Shown here piece by piece: positions 18,036 through 26,638 of a stretch of DNA of 64,000 bases. Position 1 is the first letter of the stretch; every line of letters starts with the position of its first letter. The notes under the pieces are model-generated. The model was not told the origin of the DNA and did not search any database. It saw nothing but the letters and a program-made list of their open reading frames with translations. Location: positions 576,273 through 640,272 of the forward strand of contig NZ_SOQX01000002.1 of the NCBI RefSeq assembly GCF_004366735.1. Reading direction: 5' to 3'. This stretch comes from Thiohalophilus thiocyanatoxydans. Lineage in GTDB: Bacteria > Pseudomonadota > Gammaproteobacteria > UBA6429 > Thiohalophilaceae. Both the position numbers and the translations under genes were made by a program.

Positions 18036-18713
18036 TTATAATTCAAGAATGCCGTCTTTGAGATGCATCACCCGGTCCATGCGCTCGGCAAAGGCCGTGT
18101 CGTGGGTTACCACCACAAAGCTGGTCCCCAGCGCGGTATTCAGTTCCAGCATCCGCTGATAAACCTGCTCGGCGGTCTGACTGTCCAGGTTGCCGGTGGG
18201 TTCGTCGGCCAGAATGCATTTGGGGCGGGTCACCAGTGCCCGGGCGATGGCCGCCCGCTGGCGCTCGCCACCGGAGAGGGCATTGGGTTTATGGCGCAGG
18301 CGATCGCCCAGGCCGACCTCGCTGAGCATCGCCGCCGCCTGTTCACTCGCGTCCGCGGTACTGAGACCGCGGATCAGCAACGGCATGGCCACGTTCTCCA
18401 GCGCGGTAAATTCGGGCAACAGATGGTGAAACTGATAGACAAAGCCCAGATCGCGGTTGCGCAGTTGTCCCCGTCGGGCGTCATCCAGTTTGGCCATATT
18501 CTCGCCGTTAACCTCCACCTCGCCGGCGCTGGGCAGATCCAGTCCCCCCAGCAGATGCAGCAACGTGCTCTTGCCGGAGCCCGAGGCGCCGACGATGGCC
18601 ACCTGCTCGCCCCGGGCGACGGCCAGATCCACGCCCTTGAGCACGGCCACCTCGCGGCTGCCCTCGCGGAACACCTTGGTCAGGTTGCGGCAGGCCAGAA
18701 TCGGATCACTCAT
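18036..18713 (-). CDS. lolD: Lipoprotein-releasing system ATPase LolD
   Basis: 225 residues. Walker A is GASGSGKST, the LolD-type loop [19 protein letters not shown] is present, the signature is LSGGERQR, and Walker B is [12 protein letters not shown]. LolD powers release of outer-membrane lipoproteins from the cytoplasmic membrane to LolA. It begins eight bases inside the end of the permease gene. It is the last gene of its transcription unit and converges on the DUF2062 gene. Confidence 0.95.
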   Translation of the reverse strand: MSDPILACRNLTKVFREGSREVAVLKGVDLAVARGEQVAIVGASGSGKSTLLHLLGGLDLPSAGEVEVNGENMAKLDDARRGQLRNRDLGFVYQFHHLLPEFTALENVAMPLLIRGLSTADASEQAAAMLSEVGLGDRLRHKPNALSGGERQRAAIARALVTRPKCILADEPTGNLDSQTAEQVYQRMLELNTALGTSFVVVTHDTAFAERMDRVMHLKDGILEL

Positions 18714-19953
18714 AACGCAGGGCCTCCGCCGGCTGGGTCCGGCTGGCGCGCCAGGCCGGGTAAAGGGTGGCGAGGATGCCGAGCAGGAACGACACCGTAG
18801 TGATCATCCCGACATCATCCCAGTGCAGATCCGAGGGCAGTTCACTGATGTAATAGACCCCCGGATCCAGGAACTGGATCCCGAACAGGCCTTCCAGCCA
18901 GGGCACCACCACATCCAGATTGAGCGCCAGACTGACCCCCAGGATCGTGCCCAGCAGGGTGCCGATCACCCCGATCACCGTGCCCTGGACCATAAATATC
19001 CGCATGATGTGTCCCGGCGAAGCGCCGAGGGTACGCAAAATGGCGATGTCGCTCTCCTTGTCGGTGACCACCATCACCAGCGTGGAGACGATGTTGAATG
19101 CCGCTACGGCAATGATCAGCAGCAGCAACAGGAAGATCATCCGCTTTTCGATCTTGACCGCGCGAAACCAGTTGGCGTGATAGGAACTCCAGTCACGGAC
19201 GTTAAACCCGCTGAGGGCCTCCTCCTGTAGCTCATAACGGACCTGGGGTGCCGCGAACAGATCGTCCAGTTTGGCCCGGACGCCGGTGACCCGATTGCCC
19301 ATTCGGAACAGGCGCTGGGCATCCTCCATGTGAATTACCGCCAGCGCGCTGTCGTACTCATACATGCCGATATGAAACAGTCCGACCACTTCGAAACGTT
19401 TCATGCGCGGGGCCATGCCGGCCGGGGTCACGTTGAGGCTGGGTGTGACCATGGTGATCTTGTCGCCCACGTCCACCCCCAGAATCCGGGCCAGATCGCG
19501 ACCCAGAATCACATCAAACGCCCCGGGTCTGAGATCCGACAACTGGCCGACTTCCATCTTGCCGCCGACCGCCGACACCTTCGGCTCCTGGTCGGGCAAC
19601 ACGCCGCGAATCCGCGCGCCATTGACCCCCTTGCCCCGGATCAGCATGCCCTCGCCTTCCACAAAGGGGGCGGTGCCGATCACCTTTGGATTGGATTCGG
19701 TGGCACGGGCCACGTCCGGCCAATCGGGGATCCCGCGCCGGTAATCGGTCACCGTCAGATGCGCGACCATATCGAGAATCCGCTCGCGCACCTCCTTTTC
19801 AAAACCGTTCATCACCGACAGTACGGTAATCAATGCCATCACCCCCAGTGCGATCCCCAGCATGGAGGTCAGCGAGATGAAGGAGATAAAGTGATTACGG
19901 CGCTTGGCGCGGGTATAACGCAGGCCGACATAAAGGGCGTAGGGTCTGAACAT
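18706..19953 (-). CDS. Lipoprotein-releasing system permease, LolC/LolE (possibly LolF) type
   Basis: 415 residues with one N-terminal membrane helix, a large periplasmic domain (about 50-260) and three C-terminal helices, the MacB-PCD/FtsX layout of LolC and Lol[22 protein letters not shown] at the start and [14 protein letters not shown] [17 protein letters not shown] are typical. Only one such permease is next to lolD, and sfsA follows. Enterics have lolCDE with two different permeases. A single copy suggests a LolF-type hybrid working as a homodimer, unless a second permease gene lies elsewhere. Confidence 0.9.
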   Translation of the reverse strand: MFRPYALYVGLRYTRAKRRNHFISFISLTSMLGIALGVMALITVLSVMNGFEKEVRERILDMVAHLTVTDYRRGIPDWPDVARATESNPKVIGTAPFVEGEGMLIRGKGVNGARIRGVLPDQEPKVSAVGGKMEVGQLSDLRPGAFDVILGRDLARILGVDVGDKITMVTPSLNVTPAGMAPRMKRFEVVGLFHIGMYEYDSALAVIHMEDAQRLFRMGNRVTGVRAKLDDLFAAPQVRYELQEEALSGFNVRDWSSYHANWFRAVKIEKRMIFLLLLLIIAVAAFNIVSTLVMVVTDKESDIAILRTLGASPGHIMRIFMVQGTVIGVIGTLLGTILGVSLALNLDVVVPWLEGLFGIQFLDPGVYYISELPSDLHWDDVGMITTVSFLLGILATLYPAWRASRTQPAEALRYE

Positions 19954-19988
19954 AGGGCGGCATTATACATACTTGGCGTGAAAACACA

Positions 19989-20696
19989 TCACGCCAGGCG
20001 CACAGGCACCGAACGATACAGGTCAATCGCCTGCGCTGAGACACGGGACACCCAGGCCAGCACTTCCACGCCTTGCGCGTGCACCTCGCCCAGCAGTCGC
20101 GCATACGCCGGATCGATCTCCGCCGCCGGGCGAAACGTCCGGGCATCATCGCGCGCCACGTGCAATACCAGAACGGCCCGATAGCCGGCCCGGACCATCT
20201 CCCGCAACGCCTGCAAATGTTTGCGGCCCCGCTCGGTGGGCGCATCGGGGAAGATCGCACTCTGCCCGTCATCCAGGGCCGTCACGTTTTTGACTTCCAC
20301 ATAGCAATCCACCCGTCCGGGCGCCGACAGCAGCAGATCGATCCGGCTGCCCTGGGCGTACTTCACCTCGCGGCGGATCTGCGTGTAGCCCTGTAACTCG
20401 GGGATCACCCCCTGCTCAATCGCCTCCTCTACCAGCCGGTTGGCCAGATGAGTATTGACTCCCACGGGGATGCCCTCCGGGCTCGAGGCCAGTTCCCAGG
20501 AATAGCGGTATTTGCGCGCCGGATTGGCACTGTCGCGCAACCAGATCCGGGTCCCCGGATCGGCGCAGCCCAGCATGGAACCGGTATTGGGGGTGTGGAC
20601 GGTCAGCTCCTCGCCACTGTCCAGGCGGACATCGGCCAGAAACCGCTTGTAGCGACACAGCAGTGTGGCGGGAATCAGAGGCGGGTCAAAATTCAC
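19989..20696 (-). CDS. sfsA: SfsA family protein (sugar fermentation stimulation)
   Basis: 235 residues, normal length. TGSMLGCADPG, RKYRYSWEL, NTHLANRLVEEAI and YVEVKNVTALDDGQSAIFPDA are SfsA motifs; the last is the PD-(D/E)xK-like EVK core. The protein is proposed to bind DNA or to be a nuclease, and its true role is unclear. It lies 35 bases upstream of the lol permease gene on the same strand and may be co-transcribed. Confidence 0.93.
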   Translation of the reverse strand: MNFDPPLIPATLLCRYKRFLADVRLDSGEELTVHTPNTGSMLGCADPGTRIWLRDSANPARKYRYSWELASSPEGIPVGVNTHLANRLVEEAIEQGVIPELQGYTQIRREVKYAQGSRIDLLLSAPGRVDCYVEVKNVTALDDGQSAIFPDAPTERGRKHLQALREMVRAGYRAVLVLHVARDDARTFRPAAEIDPAYARLLGEVHAQGVEVLAWVSRVSAQAIDLYRSVPVRLA

Positions 20697-20744
20697 AATT
20701 TGGGCAACCTGTCAGGGCAAACATTGGAAAAACTGCTTAAACTT

Positions 20745-20773
20745 TTGCGTGTAAATCATTGATAGAGTATATT
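20745..20773 (+). promoter_or_regulatory. Sigma-70 promoter of the 20817 gene
   Basis: TTGCGT at 20745-20750 is separated by exactly 17 bases from TATATT at 20768-20773. The predicted start point near 20780 leaves a leader of about 37 bases with AGAGGAG before the ATG at 20817. Confidence 0.6.
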
Positions 20774-20816
20774 TTACCGCATAGACGGCCGAACACTGTG
20801 CCAGAGGAGTCCGCCC

Positions 20817-21146
20817 ATGACCAGGTTGTGGAAAACCGCCGCTTTCACCGCGCTTTTCAGCGCCATCTCTCTGCTACCGGCTCACGCCGACACGCTGGAG
20901 ATGCCGTCCGCTCCCCCGGCGCTGCAGGATGAGTCCGCAGCGGCGCACAGTCTCACCCTGCCCGGTCGCGGCATGAACATGAACGCCGTGGAAGACCGTT
21001 TTGGCACACCGCGCACAAAACACAATAAGGTGGGCGATCCACCCATCACCCGCTGGGTCTATTCCGATTTCACGGTCTACTTTGAACATCAGTATGTCAT
21101 TAACGCGGTAGCCCATGATGATGCCGCCGCACCCCTCCAGCCATAA
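20817..21146 (+). CDS. Small secreted protein, BamE/SmpA-like pattern, function unknown
   Basis: 109 residues from an ATG preceded by AGAGGAG. An N-terminal signal peptide (about 1-24, ending LLPAHADT) is followed by a Pro/Ala linker and a compact domain. That domain reads GRGMNMNAVEDRFGTP, then VGDPPITRWVYSDFTVYFE and QYVINAV. The pattern of a helix that tracks a glycine turn and then strands resembles the small BamE/SmpA domain, though no lipobox Cys is present. Similar short exported proteins occur across gammaproteobacteria. The precise role is unknown. Confidence 0.75.
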   Translation: MTRLWKTAAFTALFSAISLLPAHADTLEMPSAPPALQDESAAAHSLTLPGRGMNMNAVEDRFGTPRTKHNKVGDPPITRWVYSDFTVYFEHQYVINAVAHDDAAAPLQP

Positions 21147-21183
21147 CCGCCACAGTCACTCCTTTGCAAAAACCTGAACCTGT

Positions 21184-22218
21184 ATGATCACACGCCGGTT
21201 GCCCGCCGAGTGGAACTCGCAAAGCGGCGTCATGCTCACCTGGCCGCATGCCGACAGCGACTGGGGGTCACGCCTGGACGAGGTGGAGCCCGTCTTTGCC
21301 GAGATCGCCAGTCAGATCGCCCAGCGCGAGAAAGTGTTGATCGTGGTGACCGGCACCTCCCATCGCCAGCATGTCGAACAGCAGCTTGTTCGCCACTCCT
21401 GTCTGCTGACCCAGGTCCGCTTCGCCATCGCGCCGAGTAACGATACCTGGGCCCGGGATCACGGGCCGATTACCGTCCTGGCCAACGATCAACCGCGACT
21501 GCTCGACTTTACCTTTAACGGCTGGGGCAACAAGCACCCCGCCGGGCTGGACAACGCCATCAACCGGGAGCTGCAACGTCAGGACAGCTTTGGCGAGATA
21601 CCGCTGGAATCGCTCGAGTTTGTGCTGGAAGGCGGCAGCATCGATACCGATGGCGAAGGTACCCTGCTGACGACCCGCGCCTGTCTGCTCAACCCGAATC
21701 GCAATCCCGGTTTTGAGCAGGCGCAGATCGAACAGCATCTGAAGCAGTGGCTGGGGATCGAACGCATCCACTGGCTGAGTCATGGTTATCTGTCCGGGGA
21801 TGACACCGACAGTCACATCGACATGCTGGCCCGTTTCTGCCCCGACAACACGATCGCCTATATGCAGTGCGATGATCCCGGAGATGAACATTATCCGGAA
21901 TTACAGGCGATGCAGGGCGAACTGGAACAACTGCGCACCCGTGATGGGCATCCCTACCGGTTAATCCCGCTGCCCTGGCCCGCACCAATCTTCAATGCAC
22001 AGGGCGAACGCCTGCCCGCCAGCTACGCCAATTTTCTGATCCTGAACGACGCGCTGTTGGTCCCGCAGTACCGCGATGAGAAAGATCCGCAAGCACTGTC
22101 ACAGCTACAACGCTGTTTTCCAGACAGCGAGATCATCGGTATCGATTGTCGACCATTAATTGAACAGTTCGGCAGTCTGCACTGCCTGACCATGCAGTTC
22201 CCCGCAGGTGTACTTTAA
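21184..22218 (+). CDS. aguA: Agmatine deiminase AguA
   Basis: 344 residues, within the agmatine deiminase / porphyromonas-type PAD family. Key motifs are MLTWPHADSDWG near the start, NDTWARDHGP, FNGWGNK, LEGGSIDTDGEGTLLTT, HGYLSGDDTDSHIDMLARF and the C-terminal catalytic Cys334 in GSLHCLTMQ. It converts agmatine to N-carbamoylputrescine and ammonia, a step of putrescine synthesis. The partner amidase AguB is encoded at 30439, about 8 kb away, rather than adjacent. The start 38 bases after the previous stop has no strong ribosome site. Confidence 0.93.
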   Translation: MITRRLPAEWNSQSGVMLTWPHADSDWGSRLDEVEPVFAEIASQIAQREKVLIVVTGTSHRQHVEQQLVRHSCLLTQVRFAIAPSNDTWARDHGPITVLANDQPRLLDFTFNGWGNKHPAGLDNAINRELQRQDSFGEIPLESLEFVLEGGSIDTDGEGTLLTTRACLLNPNRNPGFEQAQIEQHLKQWLGIERIHWLSHGYLSGDDTDSHIDMLARFCPDNTIAYMQCDDPGDEHYPELQAMQGELEQLRTRDGHPYRLIPLPWPAPIFNAQGERLPASYANFLILNDALLVPQYRDEKDPQALSQLQRCFPDSEIIGIDCRPLIEQFGSLHCLTMQFPAGVL

Positions 22219-22460
22219 TATCGCACCGTGCAGGTATGCTTAACAAGCTGCCGTCGATATTGCGCCGGTACAAAGATACCTCCGTTGGCATTGCACAATA
22301 AAAATGCTACTTTTTTAATGACCGATTCGGCAGGCAACATTAACCAGGCCGAACCGGGAACTGATTAACGCGCTCGTCTGTTCATAATCTCGACGCATTC
22401 GATCGATCAACATGATGGATAATCGTCTATCGTCCTGAATAATTACCCGGGGCCGGCTTA

Positions 22461-23825
22461 ATGCATGACACCACCGATCAAACAATAAATACCCTGGGTC
22501 CTAAACCGCATCGCTGCCAGGTGCTGATCATCGGCGGCGGCCCCGCTGGCTCGACCGTCGCAGCCCGGCTTGCGCAAAAAGGCCGCGACGTGGTGTTACT
22601 GGAAAAAGACCACCATCCCCGTTTTCATATCGGGGAGTCGCTGTTGCCGATGAACCTGCCGCTGTTCAGGGCGCTTGGTATCGACAAACAAGTGCAACAG
22701 ATTGGCGTGATGAAATACGGCGCCGAGTTTAATGTTCCCGAGGCACCGGACAACCCCCGCACCTATTACTTCGAGCGTGCGTTGAATACCGATACCCCGC
22801 CCCATGCTTATGAGGTACGCCGTTCCGAATTCGATCACCTGTTGCTGAAAAATTGCGCCCGCCTCGGTGCCCGGGTCCAGGAAGGCATGAAAGTGACCCA
22901 GGTCGAGTTAAATCAGGATCAAACCCGACGGATCACCGCGCAGGACGACGCCGGCCAGCAGCACTATTACGAGACAGACTTTGTCATCGACGCCTCCGGT
23001 CGCGATACATTTCTCTCCCGTCGGCTTGGGCTCAAACAGCGCAATCCGGCACACAACAGCGCGGCGATTTTTGGCCATTTCGAAGGCGTATCCCGGCGGC
23101 CCGGCCGCGATGCCGGCAATATCAGTATCTACTGGTTTGCGCATGGCTGGTTCTGGATGATTCCGCTACGCGACGGAACCATGAGTGTCGGCGCGGTCTG
23201 TTTCCCCGAATACCTGAAACAACGTCAGTGCCCGCCGGAAGAATTTCTCTGGCAGACACTGGCCCTGTGCCCGCCGGCATTGGCACGCATGCAAGGGGCG
23301 CGCTGCGTAAGCGAAGTCAACGCGACCGGTAATTTCTCGTATATTTCCGACACGGCACACGGTCCCGGGTATCTGCTGGTCGGCGATGCGTTTACCTTTG
23401 TTGATCCGGTCTTCTCCAGCGGCGTGTATATCGCCATGTCCAGTGCATTTCGTGCCGCCGATGCGATCGATCGTTGCCTGCAACAGCCGCACAAAGCCGA
23501 ACGCATACTCAAAGCCTACGAGCGGGATGTGCGTCGGGCCGTCAAACGCTTCTCCTGGATGATATACCGGTTCAACAGTCCGGCCATGCGCCACTTGTTT
23601 ATGGCGCCCCGTAACACATTAAAGATGGAACAGGCTGTCATCTCCCTGCTGGCAGGCGATGTCTACCGCACCACCCGTGTGCATTGGGCACTGATGGTGT
23701 TCAAGGGTATTTACCACCTGAGCTTTATTACCAACTTGCCGCGTGCACTACGTTTCTATATACGCCGACGACGTAATGCGCGTCTGAAATTTGCCGGCGG
23801 GACGACCCCCCAGGATGAGGAATAA
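22461..23825 (+). CDS. Flavin-dependent halogenase-like FAD oxidoreductase
   Basis: 454 residues. The FAD-binding GGGPAGST is at 25-32. The two halogenase signatures are present: WFWMIP (WxWxIP) at 230-235 and FVDPVFSSG (FxxPxxSxG) at 313-321. Lys85 in GVMKYGAEF is a candidate for the catalytic lysine of this family. These enzymes use reduced flavin, chloride or bromide and oxygen to halogenate aromatic or phenolic substrates. Related FAD enzymes such as geranylgeranyl reductases lack WxWxIP. It is followed, after a lipoprotein gene, by a KS/ligase operon and a chorismatase. A halogenated aryl-polyene pigment is the natural hypothesis, but the substrate is not proven. Confidence 0.8.
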   Translation: MHDTTDQTINTLGPKPHRCQVLIIGGGPAGSTVAARLAQKGRDVVLLEKDHHPRFHIGESLLPMNLPLFRALGIDKQVQQIGVMKYGAEFNVPEAPDNPRTYYFERALNTDTPPHAYEVRRSEFDHLLLKNCARLGARVQEGMKVTQVELNQDQTRRITAQDDAGQQHYYETDFVIDASGRDTFLSRRLGLKQRNPAHNSAAIFGHFEGVSRRPGRDAGNISIYWFAHGWFWMIPLRDGTMSVGAVCFPEYLKQRQCPPEEFLWQTLALCPPALARMQGARCVSEVNATGNFSYISDTAHGPGYLLVGDAFTFVDPVFSSGVYIAMSSAFRAADAIDRCLQQPHKAERILKAYERDVRRAVKRFSWMIYRFNSPAMRHLFMAPRNTLKMEQAVISLLAGDVYRTTRVHWALMVFKGIYHLSFITNLPRALRFYIRRRRNARLKFAGGTTPQDEE

Positions 23826-23873
23826 TACAGGCAGCCTGCGCGATACGAGCTTCACATATAAACAATGTGTCTA

Positions 23874-23901
23874 TTGACAGAAAAAAACACGCCAGTATGC
23901 T
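23874..23901 (+). promoter_or_regulatory. Strong sigma-70 promoter of the lipoprotein gene at 23973
   Basis: A perfect TTGACA at 23874-23879 and TATGCT at 23896-23901 are separated by 16 bases. The predicted start near 23908 leaves a leader of about 65 bases with GGAAG before the ATG. No comparable box precedes most other genes here. Confidence 0.7.
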
Positions 23902-23972
23902 TAATTAATTAGTCCTGTCCCACTGACACTGACTATTTACCGTCCAAGCCAATAACAAAAGGAAGTCAGACA

Positions 23973-24527
23973 ATGAAAAAAATCCTGTTCATTATGGCAA
24001 TGTTGCCACTGTTGGGCGCCTGTCAAACCGGTACGCAAGCTAATGGCGGCATCAGCGAGGCTCCCCTGCCTGAGAACCCGAGCATGAATGTCACCATCCG
24101 CGAATTCATACCTTTTAAGAAAGACGCCAGAATCTCTCCCAACATCAAGGCGGAATGTATAATTAATGAGCAACTTTCCAACTTTATCCGCACCTATGGC
24201 AGCGAGAACAATATTGCGGTAAATCGCGTGGACAGTATCAATACGGCGGGCGAAGGGCATGTTCTGTCAGTCGAGATTGTCGATGCAGTCAGCCGGGGCA
24301 ACCCTTTTCTGGGACACAGAAAATTTACCGAAGTCAGCGGCACCTTGTATGAAAACGGCAAGGAAGTAGCCTCCTTCACCGCCGCCCGTTTCTCAGGCGG
24401 TGGCGCTTTTGGCGGGTTTAAAGGTTCTTGCTCCGTACTGGGACGCACCGTCAAGGCACTGGGCAAAGATATCGCCTTCTGGTTAGAGGACCCCATCGAC
24501 GGCCAACACCTGGGTGACAGCGTCTGA
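23973..24527 (+). CDS. Lipoprotein, function unknown
   Basis: 184 residues. A type II signal peptide ends in LLGAC, with Cys17 as lipidation site (MKKILFIMAMLPLLGAC). The mature part has no recognisable catalytic motif. Its strand-rich segments include NIKAECIINEQLSNFIRTYG, HVLSVEIVDAVSRGN, SGTLYENGKEVASF and a Gly-rich FSGGGAFGGFKGSC; two Cys (in AECII and GSCSV) could form a disulfide. The residue after the lipid Cys is Gln, so outer-membrane sorting is expected. It has its own strong promoter and ends at a large hairpin facing the KS operon. Confidence 0.75.
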   Translation: MKKILFIMAMLPLLGACQTGTQANGGISEAPLPENPSMNVTIREFIPFKKDARISPNIKAECIINEQLSNFIRTYGSENNIAVNRVDSINTAGEGHVLSVEIVDAVSRGNPFLGHRKFTEVSGTLYENGKEVASFTAARFSGGGAFGGFKGSCSVLGRTVKALGKDIAFWLEDPIDGQHLGDSV

Positions 24528-24542
24528 CCTCAGTCGGACTGT

Positions 24543-24597
24543 TATCCCGGCGTTCCCGCCCTGCTCCGCTCAAACAGTTCAGGGCGGGGGCGGGATA
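24543..24597. terminator. Bidirectional terminator-like hairpin between convergent genes
   Basis: TATCCCG...CCCGCCCTG pairs with CAGGGCGGG..CGGGATA across an AT-richer loop, giving a long GC stem. It lies between the lipoprotein gene (stop 24527) and the KS-like gene (stop 24610) that run toward each other. There is no clear T run, so termination may be weak or rho-assisted. Confidence 0.6.
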
Positions 24598-24609
24598 GCC
24601 CCCGCGATT

Positions 24610-25398
24610 TTACACATCAATCCCGATCTGCACGGCCAGTTCGTCATGGTATGGCAAGCTCAGGTCGGTCCCCTCCTCCTTCGCCAGAGCCACCAGCAGC
24701 GGTAATGATGCCGCCGCGGGATTGTGTTCGCGCAGTTGTTCCAGCTCTTTTGATAACGCCGGTAACCGGGTTGAGCCCGCCTTCAGTTCGAGTCGCAGAC
24801 TCCCAAGCGCTGCCGCATTCGCTTGCCCACTCAAAAGGAGTGCTGTGGCGAAGCTGGTGTCCACGTAACCACGCCCGGCCAGGGCAGGCGGCAGGGCAGA
24901 GTCATAACAGAGTAACAATACCGGCTGTTGTTGCAGTGTCGCGGCGGTCGCCGCTTCAATCAGCCCGGCAGTAAAGGTATACGCGCCCGCCGCCAGGCTA
25001 GTGGAAAATTGCCGTGAATGGCTGGCAATGGCCCAGTAGCCCGCCGGCGCATTGTGAACGGAATTATGAAAGTGGGTCGGCGAGACCGGCCGTTCCGGCA
25101 AGGTCAGGCTCTGGCAGATCCGATCCACGACTTCGCCGTCGCCCTCCGACGAGGCAAACACCGAGGCCAGTTCGCTCATGCTATAGCGATTGTGCTGCAA
25201 GGCATCCTCGGCGGTCTGCAACGCCAGCTTGATTAAGGCGGTGGTACGACGGCGCTCGTTGGGTGGCAGCAGATTGGGCCGAAATGTCGGCAACTGCTGC
25301 CGATCCAGCGTCTGCTCACCACGCAGCACCGACCGGGCCGCGTCCCATCCGGCCATCCCCGGGGCCATGAGACCCACACTGTCGACACTCACCCGCAT
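24610..25398 (-). CDS. Beta-ketoacyl synthase-like protein (chain-length-factor type, no active Cys)
   Basis: 262 residues with the thiolase-like N-terminal domain Ketoacyl-synt_2. Motifs are VFASSEGDGEVV, HFHNSVHNAPAGYW and FSTSLAAGAYTFTAGLIEA. The position of the nucleophilic Cys is replaced by Ser/Leu-type residues (TSLAAG), as in chain-length factors. Such proteins pair with a catalytic KS in aryl-polyene and xanthomonadin clusters. Its start overlaps the stop of the KS gene by one base (TGATG), suggesting a 1:1 complex. It is the last gene of the operon. Confidence 0.85.
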   Translation of the reverse strand: MRVSVDSVGLMAPGMAGWDAARSVLRGEQTLDRQQLPTFRPNLLPPNERRRTTALIKLALQTAEDALQHNRYSMSELASVFASSEGDGEVVDRICQSLTLPERPVSPTHFHNSVHNAPAGYWAIASHSRQFSTSLAAGAYTFTAGLIEAATAATLQQQPVLLLCYDSALPPALAGRGYVDTSFATALLLSGQANAAALGSLRLELKAGSTRLPALSKELEQLREHNPAAASLPLLVALAKEEGTDLSLPYHDELAVQIGIDV

Positions 25399-26585
25399 CA
25401 GTCACACCACCCGAATACCAGGGCGCAGTTGCTGCCACCAAAACCGAAGGAGTTGCTCATCGCCACCCGTACCGGCTGCTGCACAGTGTGACGCAATACC
25501 GGCGTGGCCAGGGCCGGATCGATCTCCTGCGTATTGAGGCTTCCCGGTAAAAATCCCTGTTCAATACTCAGAGCACAAAAGATCGCTTCGGTGATACCCG
25601 CCGCACCCAGTGTGTGCCCCGTCCAGCCCTTGGTCGAACTGCACGGCACATCAGCAAACAGCCGGGCCAGCGCCTGATCCTCGGCCTGATCGTTGGAGGG
25701 GGTCGCCGTACCGTGCAGGTTGATATAATCCACCTGATCCGGGGTCACGCTGGCGTGATTCAACGCCTGTTGCATGGCCTGCAAGGCCCCCTCCCCCTGC
25801 GGATGGGGGGTGGACATGTGGTAGGCATCGCTGCTTTCACCATAGCCGAGCAGCGCGACGCCCGCTCGCCCGCCGGCCCGCTCCAGCAGGGCAAAGCCGG
25901 CCGCCTCGCCAATGTTGATACCGCTGCGGTGCTTGTCCCAGGGGCAGCAAGGCTCGCTGGAGACCAGTTCCAGGGCATTGAAGCCCAGCAAGGTGGTCAG
26001 ACACAGGCTGTCGATCCCGCCGACCACCGCCGCGTCACACCAGCCCGCCTCGATGTAGCGGCTGGCGGTCGCAAACACCTTGGCACTGGAGGAACAGGCG
26101 GTCGAGATCACCTGTGCCGGCCCCGCCAGTTCGAGATAACGGCGTGTAAAGTCGGCACTGGAATAGGTATTGTGGGTATGCCGGTAATCAAAGCTGGCCG
26201 GCAGCGGCCCGTTGTCGTCAGCCCGTTGCAGATAGGCCTGTTCAGTGGCCTCGATACCCGAGGTGCTGGTACCCAGAAACAGGCCGATACGTCCGGCCCC
26301 GTAGTGCTGGCGGGCCGTGGCCACCCGGGCGGCAAAATCGTCGCTCTCCAGCCCCAGTGCCGCCAGACGGTTATTGCGACAGTCGAACGGCGCCAGCGAA
26401 TCGGGCAACACTACCGATTCAAGACCATCAACCCGCCCAATCCAGGTCGTCAGGCGCCCGTCATCGTAATCATTGGCGCGCAACCCGCTGCGTTCCTGCA
26501 GCAAGGCCGCCTGCGCCATCTGGCGCCCCCGGCCGAGCGCGCTGATGGTACTGCAGGCGGTAATCAGTAAGGGCTCGAACGACAT
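25398..26585 (-). CDS. Beta-ketoacyl-ACP synthase (aryl-polyene type KS)
   Basis: 395 residues with a full catalytic triad: Cys164 in STACSSSAK, His291 in NLHGTATPSND and His324 in STKGWTGHTLGAAG (Lys319 is the conserved lysine). The tail NSFGFGGSNCALVF is normal for KAS I/II. It condenses malonyl-ACP with an acyl chain, and with the partner chain-length factor it would build a polyene. Aryl-polyene KS genes resemble fabB/fabF but sit with the ligase and the COG4648 gene, as here. No acyl carrier protein, ketoreductase or dehydratase gene is present beside it. Confidence 0.88.
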   Translation of the reverse strand: MSFEPLLITACSTISALGRGRQMAQAALLQERSGLRANDYDDGRLTTWIGRVDGLESVVLPDSLAPFDCRNNRLAALGLESDDFAARVATARQHYGAGRIGLFLGTSTSGIEATEQAYLQRADDNGPLPASFDYRHTHNTYSSADFTRRYLELAGPAQVISTACSSSAKVFATASRYIEAGWCDAAVVGGIDSLCLTTLLGFNALELVSSEPCCPWDKHRSGINIGEAAGFALLERAGGRAGVALLGYGESSDAYHMSTPHPQGEGALQAMQQALNHASVTPDQVDYINLHGTATPSNDQAEDQALARLFADVPCSSTKGWTGHTLGAAGITEAIFCALSIEQGFLPGSLNTQEIDPALATPVLRHTVQQPVRVAMSNSFGFGGSNCALVFGWCD

Positions 26586-26638
26586 ACACTCTTCACGTTA
26601 GGTTGCAAGGTGCCACGTTGGCTGGCTGTGGCATACGT

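Noticed and set aside
22237..22302. A 21-residue frame starting MLNKLPSILRRYKD
   Set aside because: It has only a weak AGG before it and no context; likely chance.
26586..26638. Possible eighth heptamer tract after the ligase gene
   Set aside because: Some 7-base spacing of AACGT/GCAACCT-like words exists, but columns are not consistent enough to claim a tract.
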